A stretch of 64,000 nucleotides of DNA from Butyriboletus loyo. Taxonomy: Eukaryota > Basidiomycota > Agaricomycetes > Boletales > Boletaceae. The notes below the pieces were generated by a model. The model ran no database searches. It was not told the DNA's origin and was given only the letters and a program-made list of their open reading frames with translations. The stretch is taken from the NCBI GenBank assembly GCA_038093515.1, contig JBBPSI010000116.1, forward strand, positions 17,325-81,324, read 5' to 3'. The translations under genes were made by a program, and so were the position numbers. Below, piece by piece: positions 44,085 to 57,007 of this stretch; position 1 is the stretch's first letter, and each line of letters opens with the position of its first letter.

Positions 44085-46520
44085 ACTCACAGTGGATCAG
44101 CATCTGGAAGGATCAGACAATGCTACCGTTTCGATCAGGCTACCTACTATCTCGATCAGGTTACCCACATGGATGCTGTGCATTCGCTCAGGTACACACG
44201 ATGAGGCGCATTGATCCAGGTGACCCAATGTAATAAACGTATATACTACTCTTGAATTGCGAGTGTGCGGTCTAGTTGACGAGCTAAGGATGTCAACGTC
44301 TCGATTTCTTTTACAGGCATTAGGCCCTGATGACAGGGCATGGGTTTACGCATATGAGAAGGGTTCCTGCTTCACGGCTTCCTCCCGACTACAATCCATT
44401 CGACTTTCCCCTCGTCGACATGCATCCCACATACTCCGAGCCTGTGGAACGGACGAACCATCGGTTCACTCGCACTCGTCATTGCGGATCATCCCAGATT
44501 CCCCGACAGCCCACAAATTCACTTTAGTCATCGCCGACGGTATCATACGGTCACTGAGGAGGGTGTAGCTGGCAACCTCGCTCTCACTGGCAACACCCGA
44601 CTCATCCGTTCGTCCGTGTCAACGAAGGATTTCGTCGTTCCGCCTGATGAAGTCTATTAGGTCCCACTCGTATGTCGCTATGGCCAAGTTCCATGTCGGT
44701 TTCTATGAGTATGTGTATGTCGATGATATCATGGTCGAACGTATACAGGAGCGACGTGTTCCGACGATCCTTGTCGCTGGAGTTGGCAACCCACTACAGC
44801 CCGATGACCTGAAACCTGCCGGTGGAAACCATCGTTCTGATAGCATCCCTTCAGACGGTCATGTTCGACGAACGCATCTCGACATTTCGGATATGAGTTT
44901 CTCAGCTCGCTGTTGCCCCTGGAGGGCAACAGGCATCATTCTGGGTGTGTATGGGCCGATGCTCTGTGGGGATACCGATACTGTCCCGACTCGTTAACGC
45001 GCACGGTTTCGTGTATGGTTACGGAGTTTCCCTGTGCAGTGAGACAGAGATTGCGGGTCAAGACCGGTAGCTTCGTTACGATGGTGCAAGGTGAGCGGAT
45101 GTTGCATCCACCTGTACGTTTACTCACATTCGCGCGTCGAGTCATTGAGCATCGCATCTCACTGAGACCATTTCACCGATGTGTTTAAATCTATCTTTGG
45201 GTGGTGTTACTCGTCTAACGGTTTGTTTCAGCTTGTACAGGGTCACAGGATCGGAGCTCCCGAAGGCGACGCGGGCGATGTTTGTAACAACATTGTCTTG
45301 GCCCGATCAAACGGCACTGCGAGCACTCGAACACATCGCAGAGGACTTGTAAGCTGAGAGTCGTCCAGCCGTTCTCCTCCAATATGTACGTCTGCGAGGA
45401 GATGATGAAACCCGCAGAACGAACCGACACAGCGTACATGCTCGTCCCTCCATCCATCCATCCTTTGAACGACGACTCTCGTTCCGTTCCGTACCCCACA
45501 CGACATCTTCCAAATTCGGGAAAAACGATCGCGGTAAGATACCTTGGCGTGGATGGTCCCCCCAGAACCGCACTCTGTACGGCGCTCGGTTTAAGAGCTG
45601 GACATGCGGCAATAATACCACGCCAAGTAACGTCGTCGCTCTTTAACGCGCGCCCCATCACCGTCCTTTCCCTCCCTTCTCTCCTGACCTTGCACTCTAC
45701 AGCGCAACATGGCACGACATGACGTCCATCTCCATTTCTCCATCCACGTCACTCAGAAAGTGGGTCTCTCGGCTACGGCACACCTTGACCCCTCCCCCCC
45801 CTCCCCCCCTCCAGCGGTGGTGATACCATATGGCATATGGTCGGTTCACGCATCGAATAGCAAAAAGGGTACTGACATCACACATGTCTGATATATTCAT
45901 AGTTGACGGGATTGTGATCAAAGGTGTGATGATATGTTTCAAACAGACCATGATGCGACGCCCTTGATCCCCCTGATCCCTTCCTCCAACACTGGCATGA
46001 ACAATTCACACAGGTTACGTCGAAGGCCTGTGTCAATCAGCAATCCATGCTGGCACTTAATGCGTCCCAAACGCCACTGGCAATGGGGTGTATCACAGTA
46101 TAAGCGAGCTTCTTACTTGGGTGTATACACCATCCTCGTAGACAATATCCCAACACAAGGCGGCCTCTGATAACATTTCTCGACTCCTTATCACAAGAGC
46201 AATGTGCTTGGCCTAATCGTTGTCCGTAACGCAAATGTATATATCGATACATATGCAAATACAAACGATTTCCCTCTACATTTTCATCCGCACACCAAAC
46301 ACTATCATGAGAAAGAATGCGAATCAAAACAAATACAGGACCAAGCAGAGTGCGAGGCCCGTATGACAACACCAAAAAAAAGGTAAAGGTAGGGTCAAGG
46401 GGAGGCCATTGTACATACTACGGCGGTTGTATCATTATACAGACACAATGGAAAGACATACTGGATGAACAAACGAGGACCATATACTCGGTGAGCACAA
46501 GACGTTGGGTAGGACACCAT
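44085..46520. other. Gene-poor stretch with unassigned coding-like pieces
   Basis: After the common 3' flank (to about 44240) there are plus-strand pieces that read like protein (YNPFDFPLVDMHPTYSEP at about 44392-44450; NLALTGNTRLIRSSVSTKDF at about 44570-44640) but are separated by stops and frame changes. A C-rich run lies at 45788-45812. No domain was recognised, so no gene is called. Confidence 0.4.
45788..45812. repeat. Polypyrimidine (C-rich) run
   Basis: Two interrupted C7-8 tracts; simple-sequence repeat only. Confidence 0.8.
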
Positions 46521-47580
<1,060 letters not shown>

Positions 47581-47589
47581 GTTTCAAGC

Positions 47590-47830
47590 TTCAAGGCACC
47601 GCAGCGTGCTCTTATCGCGAAACGTGCGTACGAGATGGTTGTTCCCCAACATACGATGCCCGGGGGAACGTGTATGCCATGGTGCTGATGGGCACGATGG
47701 GCATGCCCAGCATGGAGATGTTCATGCCGCCCAGCCGATAAGCTCTATGCCCTTCCCGAACGCCACTATTTCGGTCTATGGTGCCATCTTTTAGAGCCAA
47801 TTTACAAGTGCCGGAGGCTGGGGCATATGG
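47590..47830 (-). pseudogene. Module M fragment, copy 2
   Basis: The minus strand contains NNHLVRTFRDKSTL and NISMLGMPIVPISTM-type stretches matching 58.5-58.83 kb, but in different frames and with a deletion relative to that copy. A remnant; function unknown. Confidence 0.4.
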
Positions 47831-48765
47831 ATACCGCCTCTCGGTCGAGCTACTTAGGGAAGTACTCCGAATACTGCCGCGAGTGCGTATGTCGGTCATC
47901 GTGCGTGGTCCGAACTAGGGGCCCCTCCGCCCTCGCACTCTTCAGGAATCCCTGCATCGCACCTACGCAAATTCCCAGATCCGGGTTGAACGTCGCCCCA
48001 AACGCCCTGGGCTGGTCTGTCGCTGCAGCCGCACCTGCTCTCAGCGCGGTGGGTGGGCACGGATCCTTCTTCTTCACTTTACTTTCTGCGTCTTTATTCT
48101 CGTGGCTCAACACTGCATTCGCAATGTGTATATTCTCGCCGCGATGGCGCTCCCCAGTCACTCATCTAATAATTCTATTTTCCTGAATGTCTCCCAGCAT
48201 TCCTGTGCGCCACTTTTTCATATCCTCATCCACTTTTCTCGCTCCCTTCTTCCTTTCACTCAATTATTTGTCTGATGTTGTTTCCCTTGCTTAGCTTGTA
48301 TTGTAACCCTGGCGCCGGCATCGGTTTCGGGTCACCCACTCGTTCGTTTGCTTCGGTCATCGGAAGTGCGATGGGGAACTCGCCTGAACCATCAGCACCA
48401 TCCGCGAGAAACGACCTGTCGAGCATGTAAACTCTTCCGTCATTGAGGTCGACGCAGAATGAAGCTCAGAGAAAGATCTCTGTATGTACAGACTCCATTC
48501 AGTGAATACCCCGGCGAGCTCAATCATGGATGGGCTTATCAGTCATTATACTGATGCTACGAAGTCAAAAACACTACACGTTCGATGTCCATAGGCTTGC
48601 CATTCAGAGTATTGTACACGTGTATTGCAGTCAATCACCTGGATCACTGTGGCTCGTCGTGTGAACCTGAGCGAATACACAACATCCATGCAGGTAATCT
48701 GAACGCAATGGTAGCATCGCCTGATCCTTGTTGATGCTGGTCTACAGTAAGTATAACAATCTATG
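47831..48765. repeat. 3' flank of WD40 copy G, duplicated at 58.83-59.95 kb
   Basis: Long similarity to the region after copy I, including tctcccagcattcctgtgcg and aaccctggcgccggcatcgg blocks. On the minus strand 47850-48161 reads FNPDLGICVGAMQGFLKSAR, partly conserved (VNPDPDICVDAMQDS) in the other copy, so some of it may have been coding. Confidence 0.5.
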
Positions 48766-50747
48766 TCAAAGAAAAGTGATGCGCACCATTACATAGACCC
48801 TCTCGGTTGAGGGTTGAGATGGATCGTGTGGTTGTTGCACCTAGTAGGACGTGAGCTGTCATGACGAGGTTCACAACAAGAGAACAGACACACGGGGTGT
48901 GGTGTCCCTGGATCCGCCGCACTTTGGCTGCTGTGTGAAGTTTCCTGGTTCGGACGGTTGGGAACAGCGGCCTTGCGACGCGATTTGCGCTTCGACTGTG
49001 ATGTGTGATAAGTCCCTGCATACGGATTCGAGGGACAACCAACCTTTGGCCTTGTGGGGTTTGTTGCAACCGATCGCTAAGATGATATGTCAGACACACC
49101 GGATCCGAATGAAAAACACTGTAATACTTTATTAGGTTGAGCTGCGGCCATCTTTGTGACTTCCAATCTCGCCGATGAACGAGAAGGTAATCGACGGTCT
49201 GCAGGCTGACGTGATTTTCCGGCCTGTTGGTCAGGCTGATGTGAGGTGGCGTCTTGATGGGTCTTCCTCTGTAGAAACCATTTGAGTATCGAACGACCAT
49301 GGTGTGACCCGGCAGTGTCGAGATTTCGGTCTGCAGACCTCGGTACCTCATCCTCCCGGGGATGGGCGGAAGAAGGGGATGGTGGCTGCAGGGGAATCAA
49401 GCCATAGACAAAAGACGAATGAAGTGGTGACGAACCTCGTCAAAGTCGAATTGAGGACCTGGCATGCTTGACGGCACCTCGATCTATGCTATCGTGAACA
49501 CTCACTTCGAGGTTACAACGAACGAAATCATACATCAAGGACATCACGATCTTGCTGTTATATGTACACAATGCGGTCAGCACAACTGTTTTGGTGACAG
49601 AATGACAAACACATACCGAATTTGAGTCGGGCAGTTTGTCGTCATGGCTGTGCAATGTCAAAGGTTGCTCATCTTGTTGTCCTTCCTTGGGGGAAGATGC
49701 CTAACATACTTTGTCAACATGGGGGCTTACCCCACATGCCAGAACTATGAAGGTACAAGTACTTACATGGAAAGGTCCATTCAGGTCTGGCAGAATGTTG
49801 CTGAGATCACGTATGACAATTTTCCCGTCGCGTCGTCCAATTGCGAGATGGCGGCTGTCTGCGGAGATGGCAATGGACCAGAACTCACCACCGACCTCGA
49901 TGACAGGGTCAATCCGAGTCAGTGTCGATGTGTCCAGAAACAAGATTGAATGCTCTCCAATTGTAGCAAGAAATTTTGCATTTGCAGCCAGAGCGAGAGA
50001 GCGGATGGGGCTGTTGCCATCATGGAGAATGGGCGATTCAGCGAGTTGGGACCCAGTGGAGATGTCGAAAGTTCTGATTTTGTTGTCATGGAACACAGCA
50101 AAAATTTGCTGATCGTCGGTTGACCATGCGAGCGGAGTGCCGAAATTCCAGGGTGCCTGCGTCTGGGTGATGAGGAGCTGCTCACCATTGTGACTGTCGA
50201 AGATGCGGATGGAGCTCCCATATGTGGTGGTGGCGATGTGGTCGCCATTCCAAGAGAATTTGATTCCGGTGACCAGGTCGTTGTGTTTGAGCGGGCCAAT
50301 GAGTCTCTGCCCACTTGCAATGCTCCAAATGCTTGCTTCATTGTCTGCAGTCCCAGTGGCAAATCTGGCCGAATCCGGGGAGACGTCGACCGCATTCACA
50401 TCATTTCTGCCCTCCACATTGATGACTTTTTCATGCAGCTCTGCATCCCACACAATTGCCCCCTCCCTTTGAGTCCCGCACACGATCCATTTCTGATCCC
50501 CTGATGCAGAAATCGCATACACCTTCATTCCAGTTTGCTTGCTGACCTCCTGACCGTCCGCAAGTCGCCACCGTTGAATCCCATTCTCACTTCCGCCTAA
50601 AACATGCTTTCCGTCGGGGTGGAACGCAACTGTGTATACATAGTCAGAGTCGCCAGTGTCAAGTGCTATCGTTTGGTCTTACTGAATTGTCAGCATATAC
50701 TCATGCACTCCTCGAAGCTGCTACGCACCGATATTCGTCGATGACAT
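48766..50747 (-). CDS. WD40 propeller protein, copy G (intact, 9 exons)
   Basis: Exons in order 50747-50729, 50665-49767, 49700-49617, 49554-49534, 49483-49436, 49385-49128, 49076-49044, 48995-48894, 48840-48766; 512 residues. The N-terminus is MSSTNIALDTGD. Seven repeats end QRWRL, IVWDA, SIWSI, RIFDS, RTFDI, LFLDT and VIRDL. The tail includes an extra exon (ASSPKEGQQDEQPLTLHSHD) not found in A, B, C and F, then PGPQFDFDE, and a basic block (SILKWFLQRKTHQDATSHQ). Every splice phase closes and only the stop differs (TGA instead of TAG). The orientation is opposite to the left array. Function is unknown beyond the propeller fold. Confidence 0.8.
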
Positions 50748-51500
50748 TCTCACCGATGGCACACAATCGTTGGTGTCGAAATGTCAAGGAGCAAAATGTT
50801 TCAGTTTACTCGTTGGCGCGCAAAGTTGCTGTGTAAACACGTTCTCCATATGGTCACTTTAGGCAGGTGCCTCGTGTTTTTGGCGCTTTCTTACTTGCAT
50901 CCCGGGTAGGTGACCTCGTTGCGATGACTAGGCAAGCAGTCAAGTCATCAGCGAAACTTGCCTTCTTTTGCCAAGGATTGTTCGTCACATCTTGGCTCCA
51001 GGACTCGGTTTACGGAGTGTACAATTTTCTTTGGACCAACTGGCGACATATCGCGCACAAAGTACTCCTCGTTCTCCAAATTCTATTGGGCCAGAGGACG
51101 CACAAAATCCCAGTCGCCTCAGCCACCTTCAACGGTTTCGTTTGTGTCCCTGACCGATTCTGCCGTCGATGCATCCATCATCCTTCAGTCTCAGGTGCCT
51201 TACCCCGTTCTCTCATTCTGCCCTCCATCCGCTGCGGACACAGATAAATGGTAGGAAACGCACATCGATTCTTCCTGTCGTCTGGCCATTGACCTCCCAC
51301 AATCTCACAAGAACGCTGCTGCTGCACCCACGCCGAGCCTTCGGGCCTTGTAAACTGGGTTTGAAGTCTGGACAAAATTGTACCTAGGATACAGCCGGAA
51401 CCCCGAGCCTCCGGCCAATTGAAGTCAGCTTCGGCTGGAGGGTAAGCACAAGCGGAACCTTGATCGGACTGCATCTACACATGATCATCGGCCTGGATGA
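50748..51500. repeat. 5' flank of WD40 copy G, shared with other units
   Basis: Conserved upstream block (gcgcgcaaagttgctgtgtaaac and a ggaccaactggcgacatatc element) that also lies upstream of copies B, C and H. The plus-strand frames (for example DSVYGVYNFLWTNWRHIAHK) are not conserved between the copies, so this is treated as flank and promoter region. Confidence 0.45.
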
Positions 51501-51910
51501 TGTGGGTTCTATGATTATACATTGTACATCGACAACGTCCACTTTCTGAACATCACTTTAGCTGTGGAGTTGGGTGTGATTGCAGACACGATGTGCATGC
51601 TCCGTAGACAAGTCATATTCTCCTCGAGCTTGATAGCGTACGTTGTAACGATACAATATCGCTCCGAGTTCAGTTGTAGCGTAGAATCGACCAGGGCTAG
51701 CGAAGAAAAAAAAATCAGTACATGTGTGAATGGTGATTGGTGACAGACGAGCGCACCACACACGTCGACCGTGTCCAAAGGATAAATACTCGGGGGAAGT
51801 GGCAGCAAACTGATGCTTCGCGCTGTCTTCCTCGTCGTTTTATGTTTGCAAACTGGAATGAATCAAACACCTCTGGGCTTTCGTACAACGTGTCATCGTA
51901 ATGCAATGCT
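51501..51910 (-). pseudogene. Cytochrome P450 pseudogene fragment, copy 1
   Basis: On the minus strand, YESPEVFDSFQFAN is followed by SPEYLSFGHGRRV and, across a plausible intron (ending at about 51693), CPGRFYATTELGAIL: the heme-binding FxxGxRxCxG motif of class II P450s. After that the frame shifts to KLEENMTCLRSMHIVSAITP and PNSTAKVMFRKW. Only the last 100-odd residues of a roughly 500-residue protein remain, and a small indel breaks the frame. Intact P450s are ER-bound monooxygenases; this one is not functional. Confidence 0.75.
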
Positions 51911-52160
51911 ACGAGGCCCGTAATGACCCTAGTGCCTTTCGGGGTAGGAAAGCATATGCAGAGAGGGAATCCTACTGGGCCTGGTCAATAAAATATAGAA
52001 CCAAGGAACCTGAAAGAAGTTGCCTACAACGATCTATATGTCTATCCACTGTTCCCCACTCAGCCCCATGTTCGGGAGCGGTGAATGGGCGCAGATCATC
52101 CTTCCCTGACTTTACTCGCTGTCTACATCTTGATCCTCGTGGACCGACCCAGCCCTCGTA
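51911..52160. repeat. Flank duplicated at 57.39-57.48 kb
   Basis: cagagagggaatcctactgg and the following approximately 90 bp recur beside the second P450 fragment, so the P450 remnant moved as part of the WD40 unit. Confidence 0.6.
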
Positions 52161-53669
52161 ATGTGAACATTCTCGTCGTGACGGCGAAGCCGCTTGCGAA
52201 ATGGTCTGTTTGGCGACGTATCGTCCCTCGAGTGGTGCCGGTGGACATGCTCACTGGATTGCTAGCAGCGACGACCTCGTCAGACATGTTGAGCTCCCCC
52301 CCTTTTCCAAATAACACAGCGTGGAGGTGCACATGCGCAGATCCATCTGTTCCACAGCGATGCCATTGTCGCGTGGGGATGATTACTTTTGTAAGTTCGT
52401 TCGGGTTTGAAACAAAGGGAGGCTGTCCAGTGCGTCTGTCTGGATCACCCCTCTTACGTTCATGTTACGTTCATGTTACGTTCATGTACCTCACAACATA
52501 GGATTTGTATCCTGAGGACAGTGATGGCTGGCTCCGCTGCAAACCAGAGTGCTTACCAGGGGGCATTTTCTGGCAAGGGATCGGGTGCGGATGCTAACGC
52601 ATTGCGCGCTGCTCGCAAGCAGGTTGATTCGGCAATGTATCACCCCTCAAGGGGTGCTGGTGGACATGCTTATAGGACCGCTAGCGGCAGCAGTCGTGTT
52701 GTTGGACCCGCTCCGCCATCTGGGTCGGGGCTCGGGGGAGCCGCATCACCACAATAATCATCCGAACGTGACCTCAAACGGAAATGGGATCGTGCAGAAG
52801 CAAAAGAACGTCTGGAAGACATGGACCGAAACAACTGGAATGGGAGGGAATGCTGGGGAAAAGTGCGCGGAGGTAGTACGGTGGTGCGTTTCGGGAAAAG
52901 GGTATGATGCGACGAGTCGATGTTGCTTGGCGGTGGTGATAGTTTCAGGGACCGGTTGGTGTTTCGTTTCTCACCAATCTTTGTTACCAACGACTAGGAC
53001 GGGATAGTACGACAGGATGCTGCCCTGCAACGATTCGACGAGAGAGGCGCGCAGTAACACGAGAAGAAAAGATGGTGATAGCGCGTGATGGCGTCCTCGC
53101 GATGTGTGAGAAAGACGAGGCGACCATGGACATGCTCCAATGACGATAGTCTTACACTCGATCGTGAGTACACGCTCATGCTATCTCATATGTTGGTGAT
53201 ACATAGCCCGTTGCCTACATGGCCATCTGTGTGCATGTGTTATGCGGTGTCGAGACAGAGCATCCCCTGCCAGATAGGAATATCATATAGTCTTCTCTCG
53301 GGACATGCATGGTACCACCTTGACCCCGATATGGCGCCACTCTCGTATGCATGGATGATATGTTCCTGTCATCACGATCTAATTCTATGCAAGAAATTGA
53401 GCTTGAAGGCGTTAAGTTGACTTGTGCAACATCATACTAGGCACACATCCTCCGAGTCGTCGTAGACATTGTGTAGGCTTGCAGCAGCTTTAATTGATTG
53501 CACACTATCCGTGTATGTACAGACTCCATCGATGACCATTGGAGATATCAATGTGTCTCATCGTGTGCACCTGAGCGAATGCACAACATCCATGCAGGTA
53601 ATCTGAGCGCAATGGTAGCATCGCCTGACCCTTGTTGATGCTGGTCTACAGTAAGTATAACAATATTTG
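52161..53669. other. Unassigned region with a duplicated Gly/Ala-rich reading frame
   Basis: Plus-strand 52527-52757 encodes a small Ser/Gly/Ala-rich frame (HPSRGAGGHAYRTASGSSR). A diverged copy of the same stretch lies at about 52175-52290 (RPSSGAGGHAHWIASSDD). No known domain; a small gene is possible but splice structure was not resolved. The remainder to 53669 shows only short frames and the start of the common WD40 3' flank. Confidence 0.35.
52454..52486. repeat. 11-bp tandem repeat (ttacgttcatg), three copies
   Basis: Three exact consecutive copies immediately before the Gly/Ala-rich frame. Confidence 0.9.
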
Positions 53670-55658
53670 TCAAAGAAAGGTGATGCGCACCATTACATAG
53701 ACCCTCTCGGTTGAGGGTTGAGATGGATCGTGTGGTTGTTGCACTTAGTGGGACGTGAGCTGTCATGACGAGGTTCACAACACAAGAAAAAACATACGGG
53801 GTCTGCTGTTCCAGAATCCGTCGCACGTTGTCCGCTATGGGAAGTATCTTGCTTCGGACGTTTGGGAACAGCGGCATTACGACGCGATTTACGCTTTGAC
53901 TGTGATGTGTGATAAGTCCCCGCATACGCATCCGAGGAACAACCAACCTTTGGCCTTGTGGGGTTCGTTGCAACAGATCGCTAAGATGATATGTTAGACA
54001 CACCAGATCCGAATGAACAGTATTGTAATACTTTATTAGGTTGAGCTGCGGCCATCCTTGAAGGTCCTTCATTGGTGACTTCTAATCCCGCCGATGAGCG
54101 AGAAGGTGATCGACGATCGGCAGGTTGACGCGATTTTCCGGTCTGTTGGTTAGGCTGATGTGAAGTGGTGTCCTGGTCACTCTTCCTCCATAACAACTTT
54201 TTGAATATCGAGCGGCCATGGCGTGACCCGACAATGTCGAGATTCCGGTCTGCAGATGTCGGTACCTCATCCTCCCGGGGATGGGCAGAAGAAGGGGACG
54301 GTGGCTGCAGCGGAATCAAGCCATAGACAAAAGACGAATGAAGTGGTGACGAACCTCATCAAAGTCAAATTGAGGACCTGGCGTGCTTGATGGCACCTCG
54401 ACCTATACCATTGTGAACACTCACTTCGAGGTTACAACGAATGAATTCATACATTGAGGACATCACGATCTTGCTATTATATGTGCACGATGTGGTCAGC
54501 GCAATTGTTTTAGTGATGGAATGACAAACTCGTACCGAATTTGAGTCGGGCGGTTGATCGTCATGGGCACCCAATGTCGAAGGTTGCTCGTCTTGCTCGG
54601 CAGTATATGCCTAACATATATTTCATCGACATGGGGACTTATCCAACATAACAGGACTGGAAAGACACAAGTACTTACATGGAAAGGTCCATTCAGGTCT
54701 GGCAGAATGTTGCTGAGATCACGTATCACAATTCCCCCCTTAACTCGTCCAGTCGCGAGATAGCGGCTGTCTGGGGAGACGGCAATGGAGCGTAATTCTT
54801 CACTGTCCTCGATGACAGGGTCAATCCGAGTCAGTGTTGATGTGTCCAAGAATGAGATTGAATGTTGTGTGAATGCAGCAATGAATTTGCCATTTGTGGC
54901 CAGAGCGAGAGAGAAGATGTTGTCCTGGACATCTAGAGAATCGGCGATTCAGCGAGTTGGGACCCAGTGGAGGTGTCGAAAGAGCTTATTTTCTTGATGC
55001 GGGATGTGGCAAAAATCTGCTGATCATCGTTTGACCACGCAAGCGGAGTGGTCACACCCCCGCAGGTCTCAGTCTTGATGGTGATGAGCTGGTCACCATG
55101 GTGACTGTTGAAAATGTGGATGGAGCTATTATATGTAGCAGTGGCGATGTGGTCGCCATTCCAAGAGAATTTGATTCCAGTGACCCACTCGTCATGTTCA
55201 AGTGGGCCAACAAGTCTCTGCCCGCTTGTGATGCTCCAAATGTTTGCTTCCTTGTTTGTAGTCCCGCCAGTGGCAAATCTGGCCGAATCCGGGGAGATGT
55301 CGACTGCGAACACAGGATTGCTGCCCTGCACATCGACCACTTTTTCATGCAGCTCTGCATCCCACACACTTGCACCCTCCTCGGTGCCACACACGATCCA
55401 TTTGTGATTCCCTGACGCAGAAATCGCGTTCAGCTTCATTCCCATTTGCTGTCCGACCTCTTGGCCATCCGCAAGTCGCCATCGTCGAATCCCACCATTA
55501 CCACCGCCTAAAACATGCTTTTCGTCGGGGTGGAACACAACTGCGCATACATAGCCAGAGTCGCCAGTGTCAAGTACCATCGTTTGGTCTTACTGAATTG
55601 TCAGCATATACTCAATCACTGCTGAAAGCTGCTACGCACCGGTATTCGTCGATGACAT
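53670..55658 (-). pseudogene. WD40 propeller gene, copy H (lost acceptor, frameshift)
   Basis: Exons by homology with copy G: 55658-55640, 55577-54679, 54610-54536, 54473-54453, 54402-54355, 54304-54032, 53980-53948, 53899-53798, 53744-53670. The acceptor before exon 2, gatAG in copies F and G, is gatGG here; the change creates an in-frame ATG at 55580 (MVLDTGD). One base is missing after SPIL, giving TAG at 54933-54935, so only five repeats can be translated. The remaining part is in another frame to the end of exon 2. The tail exons are intact and in frame, including the extra exon AYTAEQDEQPSTLGAHDD. Probably a recent pseudogene. Confidence 0.75.
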
Positions 55659-56339
55659 TCTCACCAATGGCACGCAATCGTTGGTGTTGAAATGTGAAGG
55701 AGCAAAGTGTTTTGGTTTACGCGCGCAAAGTTGTTGTGTAAACACATTTCCTTGTTCTCCGTATGGTCACTTTAGGCAGGTGCCTCGTGCCTTGGGCGCT
55801 TTCTTACTCGATCCCAATTGGAGGTAAACAATCAACATCGACGAAACTTGCCTCCCTTGCCAAGGGCAGTCTGCGACTGCTCGTCATATCTCGGCTCCAG
55901 GACTTGGTTTACAGAGTGTACAATTTCCGTTGGATCAACTGGCGATATATCATATATCGCGTACAAAGTACGGTTCGTTCCCAAAATTCTCCAGAGCCAG
56001 AGGACCCACAAAAGAAATGACAGGAAATGTACATCGACTCTGCCCATCGTCCACAGTCTAACAAGAACGCTGCCGCTGCACCTACGCCGAGTCTTCGTAC
56101 CTTGTAAACCCGGGTTTCAAGTCCAGACAAAATTACCCCTAGGATACAGCCAGAACCCTGGTCAGTGTCCGGCCAATTGAATTCAGGCCCGGCTCGAGGG
56201 CAAGCACTTATGGATTCCTGATCAGGCTACAACTGGACGTGATCACCGACCTCGATGATGTTGGTTCTATAGATATAGATAGCGTCCTGTTGAAACCCTA
56301 CAATATCAGACATCCACCGTATATCGATAATGACCGCTC
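55659..56339. repeat. 5' flank of WD40 copy H
   Basis: Same conserved upstream block as copy G (gcgcaaagttgttgtgtaaac; tggatcaactggcgatatat). No gene. Confidence 0.5.
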
Positions 56340-57007
56340 CTGTCCTAGCGAGTCCACCTTCTGAACATCACTTTAGCCGTGGAGTCAGTGGGTGTGATCG
56401 CAGACCCGAGGTGCATGCTCCGTAGATGAGTCATATTCCCCTCGAGCTTGATATCGTGCGTCGTGACAATATGAATGAACATCGTTTTGGATTCAGCTGC
56501 GGTAGAGAATCGACCAGGACTAGCGAAGAAAAAATTAGCACAGGTGCAAATGGCAATTGGTGAGAGACGTGATGCTTCGTGGCTTCCTCATCATTTTCAC
56601 TCGTGTTTGCGAACCGGAACGGGTCAAACACCTCTGGGGTTTTCGTACAGCGCATCGTGGAAACGTAACGCTATGAGGCCCACATCAATTCTAGTGCCTT
56701 TCGGAAACCACGTCCCGTCAGAGAATGTAAAATCCTTTTTGGCCTTCCGCGCCAAGCCCACTAACGAACCAAAAAATGGATGTGAATTGACAATCTGATG
56801 CTGATGGAAAAAAGGGGGGGCAAGTGGCCGACACATGTCGGTGCCATGCACGCATATACTCTCTTCGAGGACGCTGTCGACTCCGCGCATCCTGCACAAG
56901 GACGTTTTCGATTCTGTCTCGACGATAGCATCGACTTCCTCATGGAGCGCCCGTACATATTCATATTGAGGGTTCACCGCTAGGTTGTAGAGCGCATTTG
57001 TGAAGAC
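56340..57007 (-). pseudogene. Cytochrome P450 pseudogene fragment, copy 2 (heme segment deleted)
   Basis: The minus strand reads ALYNLAVNPQYEYVRALHEE from an exon starting at 57007, RMRGVDSVLEES, then after an intron KAKKDFTFSDGTWFPKGTRI and ALRFHDALYENP, FDPFRFAN, and finally PGRFSTAAESKTM and KLEGNMTHLRSMHL. These are successive C-terminal P450 blocks. The SPEYLSFGHGRRVC segment with the heme Cys ligand present in copy 1 is missing between ENDEEATKHH and the last intron. The 5' half of the gene is absent. Non-functional. Confidence 0.75.

Noticed and set aside
45215..45722. Overlapping open frames of 104-166 codons on both strands
   Set aside because: Mutually overlapping, no motif, no counterpart in other units; typical of chance frames in GC-balanced DNA.
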